The notes: generated by a model not told the origin, from the letters alone. A stretch of DNA of 64,000 bases from Streptomyces sp. MBT65 (GCF_016612545.1 NZ_JAENRY010000018.1:530-64529); one strand, 5' to 3'. Numbered from the stretch's first letter, positions 34,211-45,353 are shown. Translations and numbers: made by a program.

Positions 34211-34546
34211 CCCGGCGAGTCCTCTTCTCCGCTTCTCCGCAGGATTTACGTCTACGACACATTTCTTCGCGCGTAGATAGCGGTGAGATGCCCAAAATGG
34301 CGTCGAATTGGCTTTGTGTCCCAAGTGTCTTGCGTCCGGGGTGCGTTACCCACTGTCCGTATAACGGAACCCTCCAGGCTGCATCACGTTTGCGCATCCA
34401 TTCGCCGTCAACCCTGGCAGCAGATCACCAAAGCGTTGAAGACTCCCGCACCAGGGGCCGTTCGCCCCGATGTACGACGGACTGATCACGCCGCCACAGC
34501 GGCAAGTGTGGGCCGGCTACCGCCGGTTGAGAGGGGTCCCTGCCAG
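34211..34546. other. intergenic region upstream of the oligopeptide ABC operon
   Basis: 336 bases without a gene. It must hold the operon promoter. I see a TATAAC-like hexamer (TCCGTATAACGG near 34355-34370) but no convincing -35 at the right distance, and a small GGGGC/GCCCC stem near 34455-34470. Nothing else could be supported. Confidence 0.4.
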
Positions 34547-35554
34547 ATGACGGCACCATTGCACGAGCCGACTGCGGATACGGCCCCGAGCGCGGCCGAG
34601 GAAGCGGCGGCAGTGAGCGCCGAGGCGAAGGCGGTCCAGGGGCGTTCCCTGGGCCGGATCGCCTGGGAACGGCTCAAGCGGGACAAGCTCGCCCTGACGG
34701 GCGGCATCGTCGTGCTCGTCCTCATCCTGCTCGCCCTGCTCGCGCCGGTCATCACCCACCTGCTCGGGCAGGACCCCGACGCGTACAACGAGAACCTGAT
34801 CGACCCGCTGTTCGGCACCCCCAAGGGGTCGCTGGGCGGCATCAGCGGCGATCACCTGCTGGGTGTCGAGCCGGTCAACGGCCGCGACATCTTCGCCCGC
34901 ATCCTCTACGGCGCCCGCGTCTCGCTCCTGGTGGGCTTCCTGTCCGCCATGGTCGCCGTCGTCCTCGGCACCGTCCTGGGCATCCTGGCCGGCTTCTTCG
35001 GCGGCTGGATCGACTCGTTGGTGAGCCGCGTGATGGACGGCCTGCTGGCCTTCCCGCAGCTGCTGTTCACGATCGCCCTGGTCTCCGTCATGCCGAACGA
35101 CCTGCTGGGCCTGTCCGGGTCCAACGTGCGCGTGTTCGTGATGATCCTGGTCATCGGGTTCTTCGGCTGGCCCTACATCGGGCGGGTGGTGCGCGGGCAG
35201 ACGCTCTCGATGCGTGAGCGCGAGTACGTCGAGGCCGCCCGCTCGCTGGGCGCCGGGCGGTTCTACATCCTGTTCAAGGAACTGCTGCCCAACCTGGTCG
35301 CGCCCATCATCGTGTACACGACCATGATGATCCCGACGAACATCCTCACCGAGGCCGCGCTCAGCTTCCTCGGCGTGGGCGTCAAGCCGCCCACCGCGTC
35401 CTGGGGACAGATGCTGTCGAGCGCCATCGACTACTACGAGTCAGACCCCATGTACATGGTGGTCCCGGGTGTGGCGATCTTCATCACCGTCCTGGCCTTC
35501 AACCTTTTCGGCGACGGCGTGCGCGACGCGCTCGACCCGAAGGCGTCCCGCTGA
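34547..35554 (+). CDS. oligopeptide/dipeptide ABC transporter permease (DppC-like)
   Basis: 335-residue inner-membrane permease with six predicted helices. The first follows the conserved WERLKRDKLALTGGIVVLV start, and the EAA loop reads REYVEAARSLGAGRFYILFKELLPN. First gene of a five-gene importer operon: permease, binding protein, permease, two ATPases. This C-A-B-D-F order differs from the classic A-B-C-D-F. ATG 34547 lies about 10 bases after GAGAGGGG; upstream open frame is not supported by a site. Confidence 0.93.
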   Translation: MTAPLHEPTADTAPSAAEEAAAVSAEAKAVQGRSLGRIAWERLKRDKLALTGGIVVLVLILLALLAPVITHLLGQDPDAYNENLIDPLFGTPKGSLGGISGDHLLGVEPVNGRDIFARILYGARVSLLVGFLSAMVAVVLGTVLGILAGFFGGWIDSLVSRVMDGLLAFPQLLFTIALVSVMPNDLLGLSGSNVRVFVMILVIGFFGWPYIGRVVRGQTLSMREREYVEAARSLGAGRFYILFKELLPNLVAPIIVYTTMMIPTNILTEAALSFLGVGVKPPTASWGQMLSSAIDYYESDPMYMVVPGVAIFITVLAFNLFGDGVRDALDPKASR

Positions 35555-35627
35555 ACATCCGTACCACCCCCATCTGTCCCGTGGCACCAACACGGGGTCT
35601 CTCATCTAGTCCGGAGGATCCGAGATC

Positions 35628-37427
35628 GTGACAACCCAACGCACTCCAGGGCGGCGCAAGAAGGCATTCGCCGCCGCTGCTGCGGTCGCCGCACTGCTGA
35701 CCACGGCGGCGTGCGGCGGCGGTGGCAGCGACGACAACAGCGGTTCGAAGACCGGTGCCGCCGGCTTCGACGCCGCGAACAACAAGGTCGCCCAGGCCTC
35801 GCTGGTCAAGAAGGGCGGCACGCTGCGCTTCGGTGGTGCCCAGGACGCCGACTCGTGGGACACCACGCGTGGTTACTACGGCTTCATGTGGGACTTCGCG
35901 CGCTACTACAGCCGTCAGCTGGTCACGGGCAAGACGGAGCCGGGCAAGGCCGGCGCCGAGCTCACCCCGGACCTCGCCACCGGTCTCGCCAAGGTCACCG
36001 ACGGCGGCAAGACCTACACGTACACCCTGCGTGACGGCATCACGTGGGAGGACGGCAAGGCGATCACGTCCAAGGACGTGAAGTACGGCATCGAGCGCGT
36101 GTGGGCGCAGGACGTGCTGTCCGGCGGTCCGACGTACCTGAAGGACTTCCTCGACCCCAAGGGCGAGTACAAGGGTCCCTACAAGGACACGACCAAGGAC
36201 AAGCTCGGCCTGAAGTCGATCACCACGCCGGACGACAAGACGATCGTCTTCCACCTCCCCGAGGCCAACTCGGACTTCCAGGAGGTGCTGGGTCTGGTCT
36301 CGGCCTCCCCGGTCCGCCAGGACATGGACACCAAGTCCAAGTACGGCCTGAAGCCGTTCTCCTCCGGCCCGTACAAGTTCGAGTCGTACAGCCCCGGCAA
36401 GAGCCTGACGCTGGTGCGCAACACGAACTGGAAGCAGTCCTCGGACCCGGTCCGCAAGGCGTACCCGGACAAGATCACCGTCCAGTTCTTCTCGGACGCC
36501 AACCAGCTCGACCAGCGCCTGCTCAACGGCGACATCGACCTGGACATCAACCAGACCGGCATGTCCCCGCAGGGCCGCACCACCGCCCTGAAGGAGCACA
36601 AGGCCAACCTGGACAACCCGGTCTCGGGTTACATCCGCTACGCGACCTTCCCGACGAGCGTGGCGCCGTTCGACAACGTCGAGTGCCGCAAGGCCGTCAT
36701 CCTCGGCGCGGACCACGTCTCGCTGCAGACCGCGCGCGGTGGCCCGGTCGCCGGTGGTGACATCGGCACCAACATGCTCCCGCCGTCCGTCCCGGGCGCC
36801 GAGGGCCAGAAGTACGACCCGTACAAGCTCGCGGGCGCGAACAAGAACGGCAACATCGCCGAGGCCAAGGCGGCCCTGAAGGCGTGCGGCAAGCCGAACG
36901 GCTTCTCCACCACCATCGCGGTGCGCAACAACAAGCCGGTCGAGGTCGCCACGGCCCAGTCGCTCCAGGCGTCGCTGAAGAAGATCGGCATCAACGCGCA
37001 GATCGACCAGTTCGACGGTTCGCAGACCAGCGGCATCATCGGCAGCCCTTCGAACGTGAAGAAGAAGGGCTACGGCATCATCATCATGGGCTGGGGCGCC
37101 GACTTCCCGACCGTCCAGGGCTTCGGTCTGCCGCTGTGGGACAGCAAGTACATCCTGCCCAGCGGTAACAACAACTTCGCCCTGATCAAGGACAAGACCA
37201 TCGACGGTCTGTTCGACAAGTTCGTCACCACGCTGGACGAGTCGGGCAAGACCCAGATCTCGACCGAGATCAACCACAAGGTCATGGAGGGCGCGTACTA
37301 CCTGCCCTTCGTCTTCGAGAAGTTCATCAACTGGCGTGGCGACAACCTCGCGAACGTCTACACGACGGACAACTACAGCGGTACGTACGACTTCGTCAAT
37401 CTCGGCCTGAAGAACCCGAAGAAGTAA
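35628..37427 (+). CDS. oligopeptide-binding lipoprotein (family 5 solute-binding protein)
   Basis: 599-residue extracellular substrate-binding lipoprotein. The signal ends in a lipobox (TTAAC with Cys at about residue 26), then a Gly/Ser/Asp linker. Family-5 signs are TPDLATGLAKVTDGGKTYTY, YTLRDGITWEDGKAITSKDV and the KSYSPGK-like region ESYSPGKSLTLVRNTNW. It captures peptides for the adjacent permeases. It has the highest expected expression of the operon: a strong hairpin follows its stop, which can stabilise its message relative to downstream genes. Confidence 0.95.
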   Translation: MTTQRTPGRRKKAFAAAAAVAALLTTAACGGGGSDDNSGSKTGAAGFDAANNKVAQASLVKKGGTLRFGGAQDADSWDTTRGYYGFMWDFARYYSRQLVTGKTEPGKAGAELTPDLATGLAKVTDGGKTYTYTLRDGITWEDGKAITSKDVKYGIERVWAQDVLSGGPTYLKDFLDPKGEYKGPYKDTTKDKLGLKSITTPDDKTIVFHLPEANSDFQEVLGLVSASPVRQDMDTKSKYGLKPFSSGPYKFESYSPGKSLTLVRNTNWKQSSDPVRKAYPDKITVQFFSDANQLDQRLLNGDIDLDINQTGMSPQGRTTALKEHKANLDNPVSGYIRYATFPTSVAPFDNVECRKAVILGADHVSLQTARGGPVAGGDIGTNMLPPSVPGAEGQKYDPYKLAGANKNGNIAEAKAALKACGKPNGFSTTIAVRNNKPVEVATAQSLQASLKKIGINAQIDQFDGSQTSGIIGSPSNVKKKGYGIIIMGWGADFPTVQGFGLPLWDSKYILPSGNNNFALIKDKTIDGLFDKFVTTLDESGKTQISTEINHKVMEGAYYLPFVFEKFINWRGDNLANVYTTDNYSGTYDFVNLGLKNPKK

Positions 37428-37480
37428 ACCGGCACACCCGCCGTACGGCACGAAAGGCAGGTGAAGGCCGGCGCGGCGTG

Positions 37481-37517
37481 GTCGCGGGCCACCGGACAAC
37501 CTCCGGTGGCCCGCGAC
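37481..37517 (+). terminator. intercistronic hairpin after the binding-protein gene
   Basis: GTCGCGGGCCACCGG (37481-37495) pairs perfectly with 37503-37517 across a seven-base loop. It lies 54 bases after the binding-protein stop and 21 before the next permease, with no following T run. It probably attenuates or processes the transcript so that the binding protein is made in excess. Confidence 0.8.
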
Positions 37518-37537
37518 CCCGCGGCGGGCCGTAAGCT

Positions 37538-38536
37538 GTGCTCGCTTATCTCATCAGGCGGCTGTTCGCCGCCGCAGTGATGCTCGTGGTCATCGTCATG
37601 GTGGTCTTCGGCATCTTCTTCCTCGTCCCCAAGTGGGCGGGCGTGGACATCGCCGCGAGTTTCGTGGGCAAGCAGGCCGACCCGGCATCCGTCGAGGCCG
37701 TACGGGAGAAGCTGGGCCTGAGCGACCCGATCTACTCCCAGGTCTGGGAGTTCTTCAAGGGCATCTTCGCCGGCCGCACCTACTCCGGCGGCGGTGACGT
37801 CACGCACTGCGCCGCACCCTGTTTCGGCTACTCCTTCCGCAGCGAGCAGGCCGTCTGGCCGGTGCTCACCGACCGCTTCCCGGTGACCCTGGGTCTCGCG
37901 CTCGGTGCCGCCGTGCTGTGGCTGGTCTTCGGTGTCGCGGCGGGTGTGCTCTCCGCGCTCAAGCGGGGCACCATCTGGGACCGCGGCGCGATGGTCGTCG
38001 CCCTCTCCGGTGTCTCCCTCCCCATCTACTTCACCGGCATGCTCAGCCTGGCGATCTTCACCTACGGGCTGCACTGGCTGGACGCCCAGTACGTGCCGCT
38101 CAGTCAGAGCGTCGGCGGCTATTTCGGCGGCATGATCCTTCCCTGGATCACCCTCGCCTTCCTGTACGCGGCGATGTACGCCCGGATCACCCGCGCCACC
38201 ATGCTGGAGATCCTCGGTGAGGACTACATCCGCACCGCCCGCGCGAAGGGCCTGACCGAACCGGTCGTCATCGGCAAGCACGCCATGCGCTCCACATTGA
38301 CCCCGATCCTGACCATGCTCGGCATGGACCTCGGCGCCCTCATCGGCGGCGCCATCCTGACGGAGTCGACGTTCAACCTGCCCGGCCTCGGCCGCGCGGT
38401 CCTCGACGCCATCAAGAACCAGGACCTGCCCATCATCCTGGGCGTCACCCTGATCACTTCTCTCGCGGTGCTTCTCGCCAACCTCGTGGTGGACATCCTG
38501 TACGCCGTGATCGACCCCCGAGTGAGGCTCTCATGA
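37538..38536 (+). CDS. oligopeptide/dipeptide ABC transporter permease (DppB-like)
   Basis: 332-residue permease with the DppB N-terminus ([20 protein letters not shown]), six helices and an EAA loop [24 protein letters not shown] 37538 is the only reasonable start; its ribosome site is weak, perhaps another way of lowering expression after the hairpin. Its stop overlaps the next ATG (ATGA at 38533). Pairs with the DppC-like gene upstream to form the channel. Confidence 0.95.
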   Translation: MLAYLIRRLFAAAVMLVVIVMVVFGIFFLVPKWAGVDIAASFVGKQADPASVEAVREKLGLSDPIYSQVWEFFKGIFAGRTYSGGGDVTHCAAPCFGYSFRSEQAVWPVLTDRFPVTLGLALGAAVLWLVFGVAAGVLSALKRGTIWDRGAMVVALSGVSLPIYFTGMLSLAIFTYGLHWLDAQYVPLSQSVGGYFGGMILPWITLAFLYAAMYARITRATMLEILGEDYIRTARAKGLTEPVVIGKHAMRSTLTPILTMLGMDLGALIGGAILTESTFNLPGLGRAVLDAIKNQDLPIILGVTLITSLAVLLANLVVDILYAVIDPRVRLS

Positions 38537-39626
38537 CGGAACTCAGCAAGAGCGGGGCAGCGGTGGGCGAACCCACGTCCGCCTCGCCCGCGCCCTCGGC
38601 CTTCCTCGAAGTGCGCGACCTCAAGGTGCACTTCCCGACCGACGACGGTCTGGTCAAGTCCGTCGACGGGCTCAGCTTCGCGCTGGAGAAGGGCAAGACC
38701 CTCGGCATCGTGGGCGAGTCCGGCTCCGGCAAGTCGGTGACCTCGCTCGGCATCATGGGCCTGCACACCGCCGGCCAGTACGGCAAGCGCAAGGCGCAGA
38801 TCTCCGGCGAGATCTGGCTGGACGGCACCGAGCTGCTCTCCGCCGACCCCGACCACGTGCGCAAGCTGCGCGGCCGGCAGATGGCGATGATCTTCCAGGA
38901 CCCGCTCTCCGCGCTGCACCCGTACTTCACGATCGGCCAGCAGATCGTGGAGGCGTACCGGATCCACCACGACGTCGACAAGAAGACCGCCAAGCGCCGC
39001 GCGGTCGAGATGCTCGACCGGGTGGGCATCCCGCAGCCCGACAAGCGCGTGGACAGCTACCCGCACGAGTTCTCCGGCGGTATGCGCCAGCGCGCGATGA
39101 TCGCGATGTCGCTGGTCAACAACCCCGAGCTGCTGATCGCGGACGAGCCGACGACCGCCCTGGACGTGACCGTCCAGGCGCAGATCCTCGACCTCATCCG
39201 CGATCTCCAGAAGGAGTTCGGCTCCGCGGTCATCGTCATCACCCACGACCTGGGCGTCGTCGCCGAACTGGCCGACGACATCCTGGTGATGTACGGCGGC
39301 CGGTGCGTCGAGCGCGGTCCGGCCGAGGACGTGTTCTACCAGCCCCGGCACCCCTACACCTGGGGCCTGTTGGGCTCGATGCCCCGGCTCGACCGCGAGC
39401 AGCAGGAGCGGCTGATCCCGGTCAAGGGCTCCCCGCCCTCGCTGATCAACATCCCGTCCGGCTGTGCCTTCAACCCGCGGTGCCCCTACGCGGACCTCCC
39501 GAAGGACAACCTGACCCGCACGGTCCGCCCCGAGCTGGCCGAGGTCGGCAGCCGCCACTGGGCGGCCTGCCACCTGGACGCGGAGCAGCGGGAGCGTATC
39601 TGGACCGAAGAGATTGCGCCGAAGCT

Positions 39627-39630
<4 letters not shown>
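38533..39630 (+). CDS. oligopeptide ABC transporter ATP-binding protein (DppD-like)
   Basis: 365-residue ATPase with Walker [11 protein letters not shown], signature [14 protein letters not shown], Walker [19 protein letters not shown] switch and the C-terminal oligopeptide-transporter extension with clustered cysteines ([16 protein letters not shown]) that binds an iron-sulfur cluster in relatives. Overlaps both neighbours by four bases (ATGA and GTGA), so it is coupled on both sides. Confidence 0.96.
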
Positions 39631-40916
<1,286 letters not shown>

Positions 40917-40934
40917 ACGCAACCGGCCGTCCGT

Positions 40935-40970
40935 ACGCCCCCGTTGACCGATCCAGGTCACCGGGGGCGT
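40935..40970 (+). terminator. terminator of the oligopeptide ABC operon
   Basis: ACGCCCCCGTTGACC at 40935-40949 pairs with GGTCACCGGGGGCGT at 40956-40970 with one mismatch across a six-base loop. It starts 19 bases after the last ATPase stop. Confidence 0.85.
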
Positions 40971-41010
40971 TCGCATGCCGGGGTCGGTCACGGTCAACTA
41001 CCCTGTGACG

Positions 41011-41041
41011 CATGACAAGTTGGTAAAGTCATGTACATGAC
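41011..41041. promoter_or_regulatory. CATGAC/GTCATG operator array before the M1 peptidase
   Basis: GTCATGTACATGAC at 41028-41041 is a perfect 14-base palindrome, and a further CATGAC stands at 41011-41016, making an inverted pair with the same GTCATG. It is 67 bases before the peptidase ATG, within the promoter region (TTGGTA at 41020-41025). Probable binding site of a dimeric repressor not encoded beside it. Confidence 0.55.
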
Positions 41042-41107
41042 ATGCGAGGTGAGGGCAGAGTCCTGCGTGTCCGACTGATCGGAAACACGCACCGAAGGGA
41101 CGACTTC

Positions 41108-42499
41108 ATGGCACTCTCCCGTTCGGCACGTCTGGGGGCCCTCGCGACCGCGGCGGCCTCTTTTCTTGTCATCGCCGCTTCCCCCGCCCCCACCCCCGGC
41201 GCCGACGGCATCGGTGACCCCTACTTCCCGCAACTGGGCAACGGCGGCTTCGACGCCCGCCACTACACCCTCGACGTCGCCTACAACCCCGACACCGACC
41301 GCCTGGATGGGCGTACGACCCTCACGGCCCGCGCCACCCAGAACCTCTCCTCCTTCGACCTGGACCTCCAGAAGCTGGAGGTCACCAAGGTCCAAGTGAA
41401 CGGAAGACGGGCCCAGTTCACCCGCACCGGCGACGAACTGCGCATCACCCCACGGGACTTCCTCCGCAAAGGCAGGGACTTCACGGTCACCGTCACCTAC
41501 GGCGGGGTACCCGAACCCCTCAACGGACCCATCGTGTTCGGCTCCGACTACGGCTGGATGAAGACCGCCGACGGAGTCTTCGTCGCCTGCGAACCCAACG
41601 CCGCCTCGACCTGGTTCCCGTCCAGCGACCACCCCTCCGACAAGGCCACCTACGACATCCGTATCAAGGCCCCCAAGGGCCTCACCGGAGTCTCCAACGG
41701 CCGGCTCGTCTCGACGTACGACAAGGGCGACTCGACGTACACCCACTGGCGGGAGTCGAAGCCGATGGCGACCTATCTCGCCACCGCCACCATCGGGAAG
41801 TTCGACGTGAAGACGGGCACGACGCCCGGCGGCACCCCGATCTACGTCGCCATCGACCCCGTCCTCGCCAACAGCAACAGCGTCGACGTGTACGCCGTGA
41901 CGGCCGCCGCCACCGACTACTGGTCGCAGGTCTTCGGGCCGTACCCCTTCGAGGAGACCGGCGCGATCGTCGACGACATGCCGGAGGCCGGGTTCTCGCT
42001 GGAGGTGCAGTCCAAGCCCGCCTACTCGGCCGTGCGCAGCGAGTCGACGATCGTGCACGAGCTGGCGCACCAGTGGTTCGGCGACTCCGTGTCGGTCGCG
42101 CACTGGAAGGACATCTGGCTCAACGAGGGCTTCGCGACCTACGCCCAGTGGCTGTGGGCCGAGCACCAGGGCACCCGCAGCGCGCACGACTCGTTCCTGG
42201 CCGGCTACAACGCCCGCCCCGCCGAGAGCAGCTTCTGGCAGACCGTCGTGGCGGACCCGCAGCGCGACACGATGTTCGCCTCCGCGGTCTACCAGCGCGG
42301 CGCGATGACCCTCCAGATGCTCCGCGAACGCATCGGCGACACCGCGTTCTTCAAGCTGCTGCCCGCCTGGACGAAACTCCACCGCTACGGCAACGGCGAC
42401 ACGGCCGGCTTCATCAGGCTCGCCGAGAAGATCAGCGGCCAACAGCTCGACGACCTGTTCCGGACCTGGCTCTACACGACGGGCAAGCCCACCCTCTGA
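41108..42499 (+). CDS. secreted M1-family zinc metallopeptidase
   Basis: 463-residue exported aminopeptidase-like enzyme. Signal peptide (residues 1 to about 27), N-terminal beta domain (YTLDVAYNPDTDRLDGRTTL), then the catalytic domain with zinc motif HELAHQWFG, second glutamate in WLNEGFATYAQ and the exopeptidase tyrosine in VYQRGAMTLQ. The usual GAMEN is replaced by PEAGFSLEVQS, so aminopeptidase specificity may differ. Only the first two domains of large M1 enzymes are present, as in other secreted Streptomyces members. ATG 41108 follows AAGGGA. Confidence 0.93.
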   Translation: MALSRSARLGALATAAASFLVIAASPAPTPGADGIGDPYFPQLGNGGFDARHYTLDVAYNPDTDRLDGRTTLTARATQNLSSFDLDLQKLEVTKVQVNGRRAQFTRTGDELRITPRDFLRKGRDFTVTVTYGGVPEPLNGPIVFGSDYGWMKTADGVFVACEPNAASTWFPSSDHPSDKATYDIRIKAPKGLTGVSNGRLVSTYDKGDSTYTHWRESKPMATYLATATIGKFDVKTGTTPGGTPIYVAIDPVLANSNSVDVYAVTAAATDYWSQVFGPYPFEETGAIVDDMPEAGFSLEVQSKPAYSAVRSESTIVHELAHQWFGDSVSVAHWKDIWLNEGFATYAQWLWAEHQGTRSAHDSFLAGYNARPAESSFWQTVVADPQRDTMFASAVYQRGAMTLQMLRERIGDTAFFKLLPAWTKLHRYGNGDTAGFIRLAEKISGQQLDDLFRTWLYTTGKPTL

Positions 42500-42522
42500 C
42501 GACCCACGCGTAACAATGCGGT

Positions 42523-43179
42523 GTGCTTCAGCAACTGTTCAGTCCCTCCGTCCAGCACACGCTCGACCTCGTCGGCATCTTCGTGTTCGCCATCTCCGGC
42601 GCGCTGCTGGCCGTCCGCAAGAACTTCGACGTGTTCGGCATCGCCGTGCTCGCCGAGGTCACCGCGCTGGGCGGAGGGATCTTCCGGGACGTGATCATCG
42701 GGGCGGTGCCCCCGGCCGCCTTCACGGACCTGGGGTACTTCATCACCCCGCTCTTCGCCGCGCTCCTCGTCTTCTTCCTCCATCCGCACGTGGAGCGCAT
42801 CCAGGCCGGCGTCAACGTCTTCGACGCGGCGGGCCTCGGCCTGTTCTGCGTCTCGGGCACGGTGAAGGCGTACGACTACGGGCTCAGCCTCACCTCCTCC
42901 GCCGCCCTGGGTCTGGCCACCGCCGTCGGCGGCGGTGTGCTGCGGGACGTCCTCGCCAACGAGACCCCGTCCCTGCTGCGCTGGGACCGCGACCTGTACG
43001 CGGTCCCGGCGATCGTCGGCGCCACCATCTCCGTCCTGTGCATCCACTACGACGCGCTGACCCCCCTCACCAGTGGGCTCGCGATCGTCACCGCTTTCGT
43101 GCTGCGCCTGCTCGCGATGCGGTTCCACTGGCGAGCTCCGCGTGCGTGGAACCGGCGTTCGACCGTCCGTGAGGAGTAG
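42523..43179 (+). CDS. TRIC-family (UPF0126) membrane cation channel
   Basis: 218-residue membrane protein with seven hydrophobic segments and two repeated halves: FAISGALLAVRKNFDVFGIA with GGGIFRDVIIG, then SGTVKAYDYGLS with GGGVLRDVLANE. This duplicated pattern is the trimeric intracellular cation channel fold; prokaryotic members conduct potassium or other small cations. GTG 42523 start. Its last 92 bases overlap the convergent esterase gene. Confidence 0.92.
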   Translation: MLQQLFSPSVQHTLDLVGIFVFAISGALLAVRKNFDVFGIAVLAEVTALGGGIFRDVIIGAVPPAAFTDLGYFITPLFAALLVFFLHPHVERIQAGVNVFDAAGLGLFCVSGTVKAYDYGLSLTSSAALGLATAVGGGVLRDVLANETPSLLRWDRDLYAVPAIVGATISVLCIHYDALTPLTSGLAIVTAFVLRLLAMRFHWRAPRAWNRRSTVREE

Positions 43180-44326
43180 TGGTCCCGGTCTTGGCGTGCG
43201 GATGGTTCTTGCCCATCTCCAGCGTCAGCCAGCGGAACACGGCCTTCACCTGCGGCCGCCACAGCGCCATCGTGTGACCGCCGTCGCTGCGCGGCAGGAA
43301 CACCACGTGCACGGTCGTCGGCGCCTCCGCGACCGATGCCAGGGCGGTGCCCGCCTCGTAGCCGTCGCCGGACTCGCCCGAGATGTACAGCGCGATTGGG
43401 GGCGGGGTCTTCTTCGCCTTCAGCAGCAGGTACGGGTTGTTCTCGGCGCGCAGCGTCGGGCCGGCCGCAGCGAGTGAATTGCGTTCGGCGATCGGGTCGT
43501 TGTAGCCGGACATGCCCACGGCCGCGCGATAGCGGTCCGGGTGGGCCACCGCCAGCTTGACCGCGCAGTGCGCGCCGGCCGAGTAACCGGCCACCGCCCA
43601 GCCCGAAGGCGCGGGCTCGGCGCGGAAGTTGTCCATGACCATCTTCGGAACGTCGACGCTCAGCCAGGTGTCGGCGTTGACCGTGCCGGTGATGTTGGCG
43701 CAGCCGGTGTCGACGCCGGCCAGCAGGTTGGTGCGCGGCGCGACCAGGATGAAGGGCGCGACCCGGCCGCTCTTCATCAGCGGCAGCAGTTGCGCGTTGG
43801 CGTGCAGCGACCCGAACCAGGCCTTCGCCGAGCCGGGGTAGCCCGGCAGCAGTTCCACCACCGGGAACTTGTGGTGGCGGTAGGCGGGCTCCTTGTACTG
43901 CGGCGGCAGCCAGACGTAGACCTCGGCGTTGACGCCCGACACCTGGCCCTTGAGCTGGGTGACCTCCACCCCGCCGGCCGCGCGCATGCCGGGACCCTCG
44001 GCGGGGGAGAAGGCCTGCTTCACCTTGGGCAGCCGGTTCAGCGAGATGTTGCCGGTGCCGTTCTTGCCGAGATTCGCGGCCTGCTGGACGTGGTTGCCGG
44101 TGCCGAGGAGGTCGGCCCAGTTGTCGTAGAGGTTGTTCTGGTTGTTGACCATGACGAAGACCAGGGTGACGGCCGTGGCCTGTGCGAACAGCAGCATCAC
44201 GGCCCGTGCCGCCACGCGTACGGCCTTGGGGCCGCGCATCCGCGACCACAGCACGAGCGGCAGTATGAGGGCGACGATCGTCAGCACGACGGCGGTGTAG
44301 AGGAACGGAGTCCCGGTGAGGCTCAT
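43088..44326 (-). CDS. membrane-anchored alpha/beta hydrolase esterase (FrmB/antigen 85-like)
   Basis: 412-residue protein with two N-terminal membrane helices (FLYTAVVLTIVALILPLVLW and VMLLFAQATAVTLVFVMV) and an extracellular esterase domain: VYVWLPPQYKEP, VVELLPGYPG, nucleophile serine in AVAGYSAGAHCAVKLA, and SDGGHTMALWR with the histidine. The fold is that of S-formylglutathione hydrolase/mycolyltransferase-like esterases common in actinomycete envelopes. ATG 44326 is preferred to the longer frame at 44377. The C-terminal tail runs 92 bases into the convergent TRIC gene. Confidence 0.88.
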   Translation of the reverse strand: MSLTGTPFLYTAVVLTIVALILPLVLWSRMRGPKAVRVAARAVMLLFAQATAVTLVFVMVNNQNNLYDNWADLLGTGNHVQQAANLGKNGTGNISLNRLPKVKQAFSPAEGPGMRAAGGVEVTQLKGQVSGVNAEVYVWLPPQYKEPAYRHHKFPVVELLPGYPGSAKAWFGSLHANAQLLPLMKSGRVAPFILVAPRTNLLAGVDTGCANITGTVNADTWLSVDVPKMVMDNFRAEPAPSGWAVAGYSAGAHCAVKLAVAHPDRYRAAVGMSGYNDPIAERNSLAAAGPTLRAENNPYLLLKAKKTPPPIALYISGESGDGYEAGTALASVAEAPTTVHVVFLPRSDGGHTMALWRPQVKAVFRWLTLEMGKNHPHAKTGTTTPHGRSNAGSTHAELASGTASRAGAARKR

Positions 44327-44489
44327 GTCCCCAAAGAGGGGGATCACCGGCCGCGGGTCACGGACGAGAACGGACACTTACCAAGAAATTGCCGGTTCCT
44401 CACCCGAGTGGCCGATGGTTTGCCGGTGTTTTCATATGCCCGCAACAGCAAAGCTACCGCTTAGTAATCACCTGTTGTACGGTTCATCC

Positions 44490-45353
44490 ATGCGAGAAGC
44501 AGCATCCGCGCCGGCGCCCGTGCGGGCCACGATCGGCGACAGCGAGTTCGACCGCGACACGGCGGTCACCCGTCGCGCCCCGGGCGTCTACGACATCGAC
44601 CTCTCGGCCGGCTGGACGATCATCAACGCGGTCAACGGCGGCTACCTCCTGTCCGTCCTGGGGCGAGCCCTGGCGGACGCGCTCCCGCACCCCGACCCGT
44701 TCACGATCTCCGCGCACTACCTCACGGCGTCCCAACCGGGCCCGGCGGTCATCCGCACGGACACGATCCGCACCGGCCGCACCCTCTCCACGGGCCAGGC
44801 GTCCCTCTTCCAGTACGACGAGGAGGGCGCGGAGGTCGAACGCATCCGCGTCCTGGCCTCCTACGGCGACCTGGACGCGCTCCCGGACGACGTCCGTACG
44901 ACGGCCCGCCCTCCGGTGTTCCCGCCCCTGGACCAGTGCTTCGGCCCGGAGGACGGTCCCGCCCCCGTCGACGGCAGCTCGGCCATCACCGACCGCCTGA
45001 TGCTCAAGCTGGACCCGTCCACCCTCGGCTGGGCCCTGGGCGCCCCCTCCGGCAAGGGCGAGATGCGCTCCTGGTTCGGCCTCGCGGACGGCCGCGACGC
45101 GGACCCGCTCTCCCTCCTCCTGGCGGTGGACGCGCTCCCCCCGACGGCCTTCGAGATCGGCTTGAAGGGCTGGGTCCCCACGGTGGAACTCACCGTCCAC
45201 GTCCGGGCCCGCCCGGCCCCGGGCCCCCTGCGCGTCTCCATCACCACCCGCAACCTGGCCGGCGGCTTCCTGGAGGAGGACGCGGAGGTCTGGGACAGCA
45301 CGGACCGACTGGTCGCCCAGTCACGGCAGTTGGCGCGGGCGAGACTGACCTGA
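44490..45353 (+). CDS. acyl-CoA thioesterase-like hotdog protein
   Basis: 287-residue double-hotdog protein of the TesB/4HBT_3 type. Signs are LSAGWTIINAVNGGYLLSVL, DPFTISAHYLTASQPGPAVI and TGRTLSTGQASLFQ in the first half and PTVELTVHVRARPAPGPL with NLAGGFLEEDAEVWDS in the second. It would hydrolyse acyl-CoA thioesters in the cytosol. ATG 44490 chosen; the frame is open upstream but the family starts here. Confidence 0.88.
   Translation: MREAASAPAPVRATIGDSEFDRDTAVTRRAPGVYDIDLSAGWTIINAVNGGYLLSVLGRALADALPHPDPFTISAHYLTASQPGPAVIRTDTIRTGRTLSTGQASLFQYDEEGAEVERIRVLASYGDLDALPDDVRTTARPPVFPPLDQCFGPEDGPAPVDGSSAITDRLMLKLDPSTLGWALGAPSGKGEMRSWFGLADGRDADPLSLLLAVDALPPTAFEIGLKGWVPTVELTVHVRARPAPGPLRVSITTRNLAGGFLEEDAEVWDSTDRLVAQSRQLARARLT

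Noticed and set aside
35499..37499. A minus-strand open frame of 666 codons opposite the peptide-binding lipoprotein.
   Set aside because: The plus-strand gene has signal peptide, lipobox and family motifs; the other strand has none.
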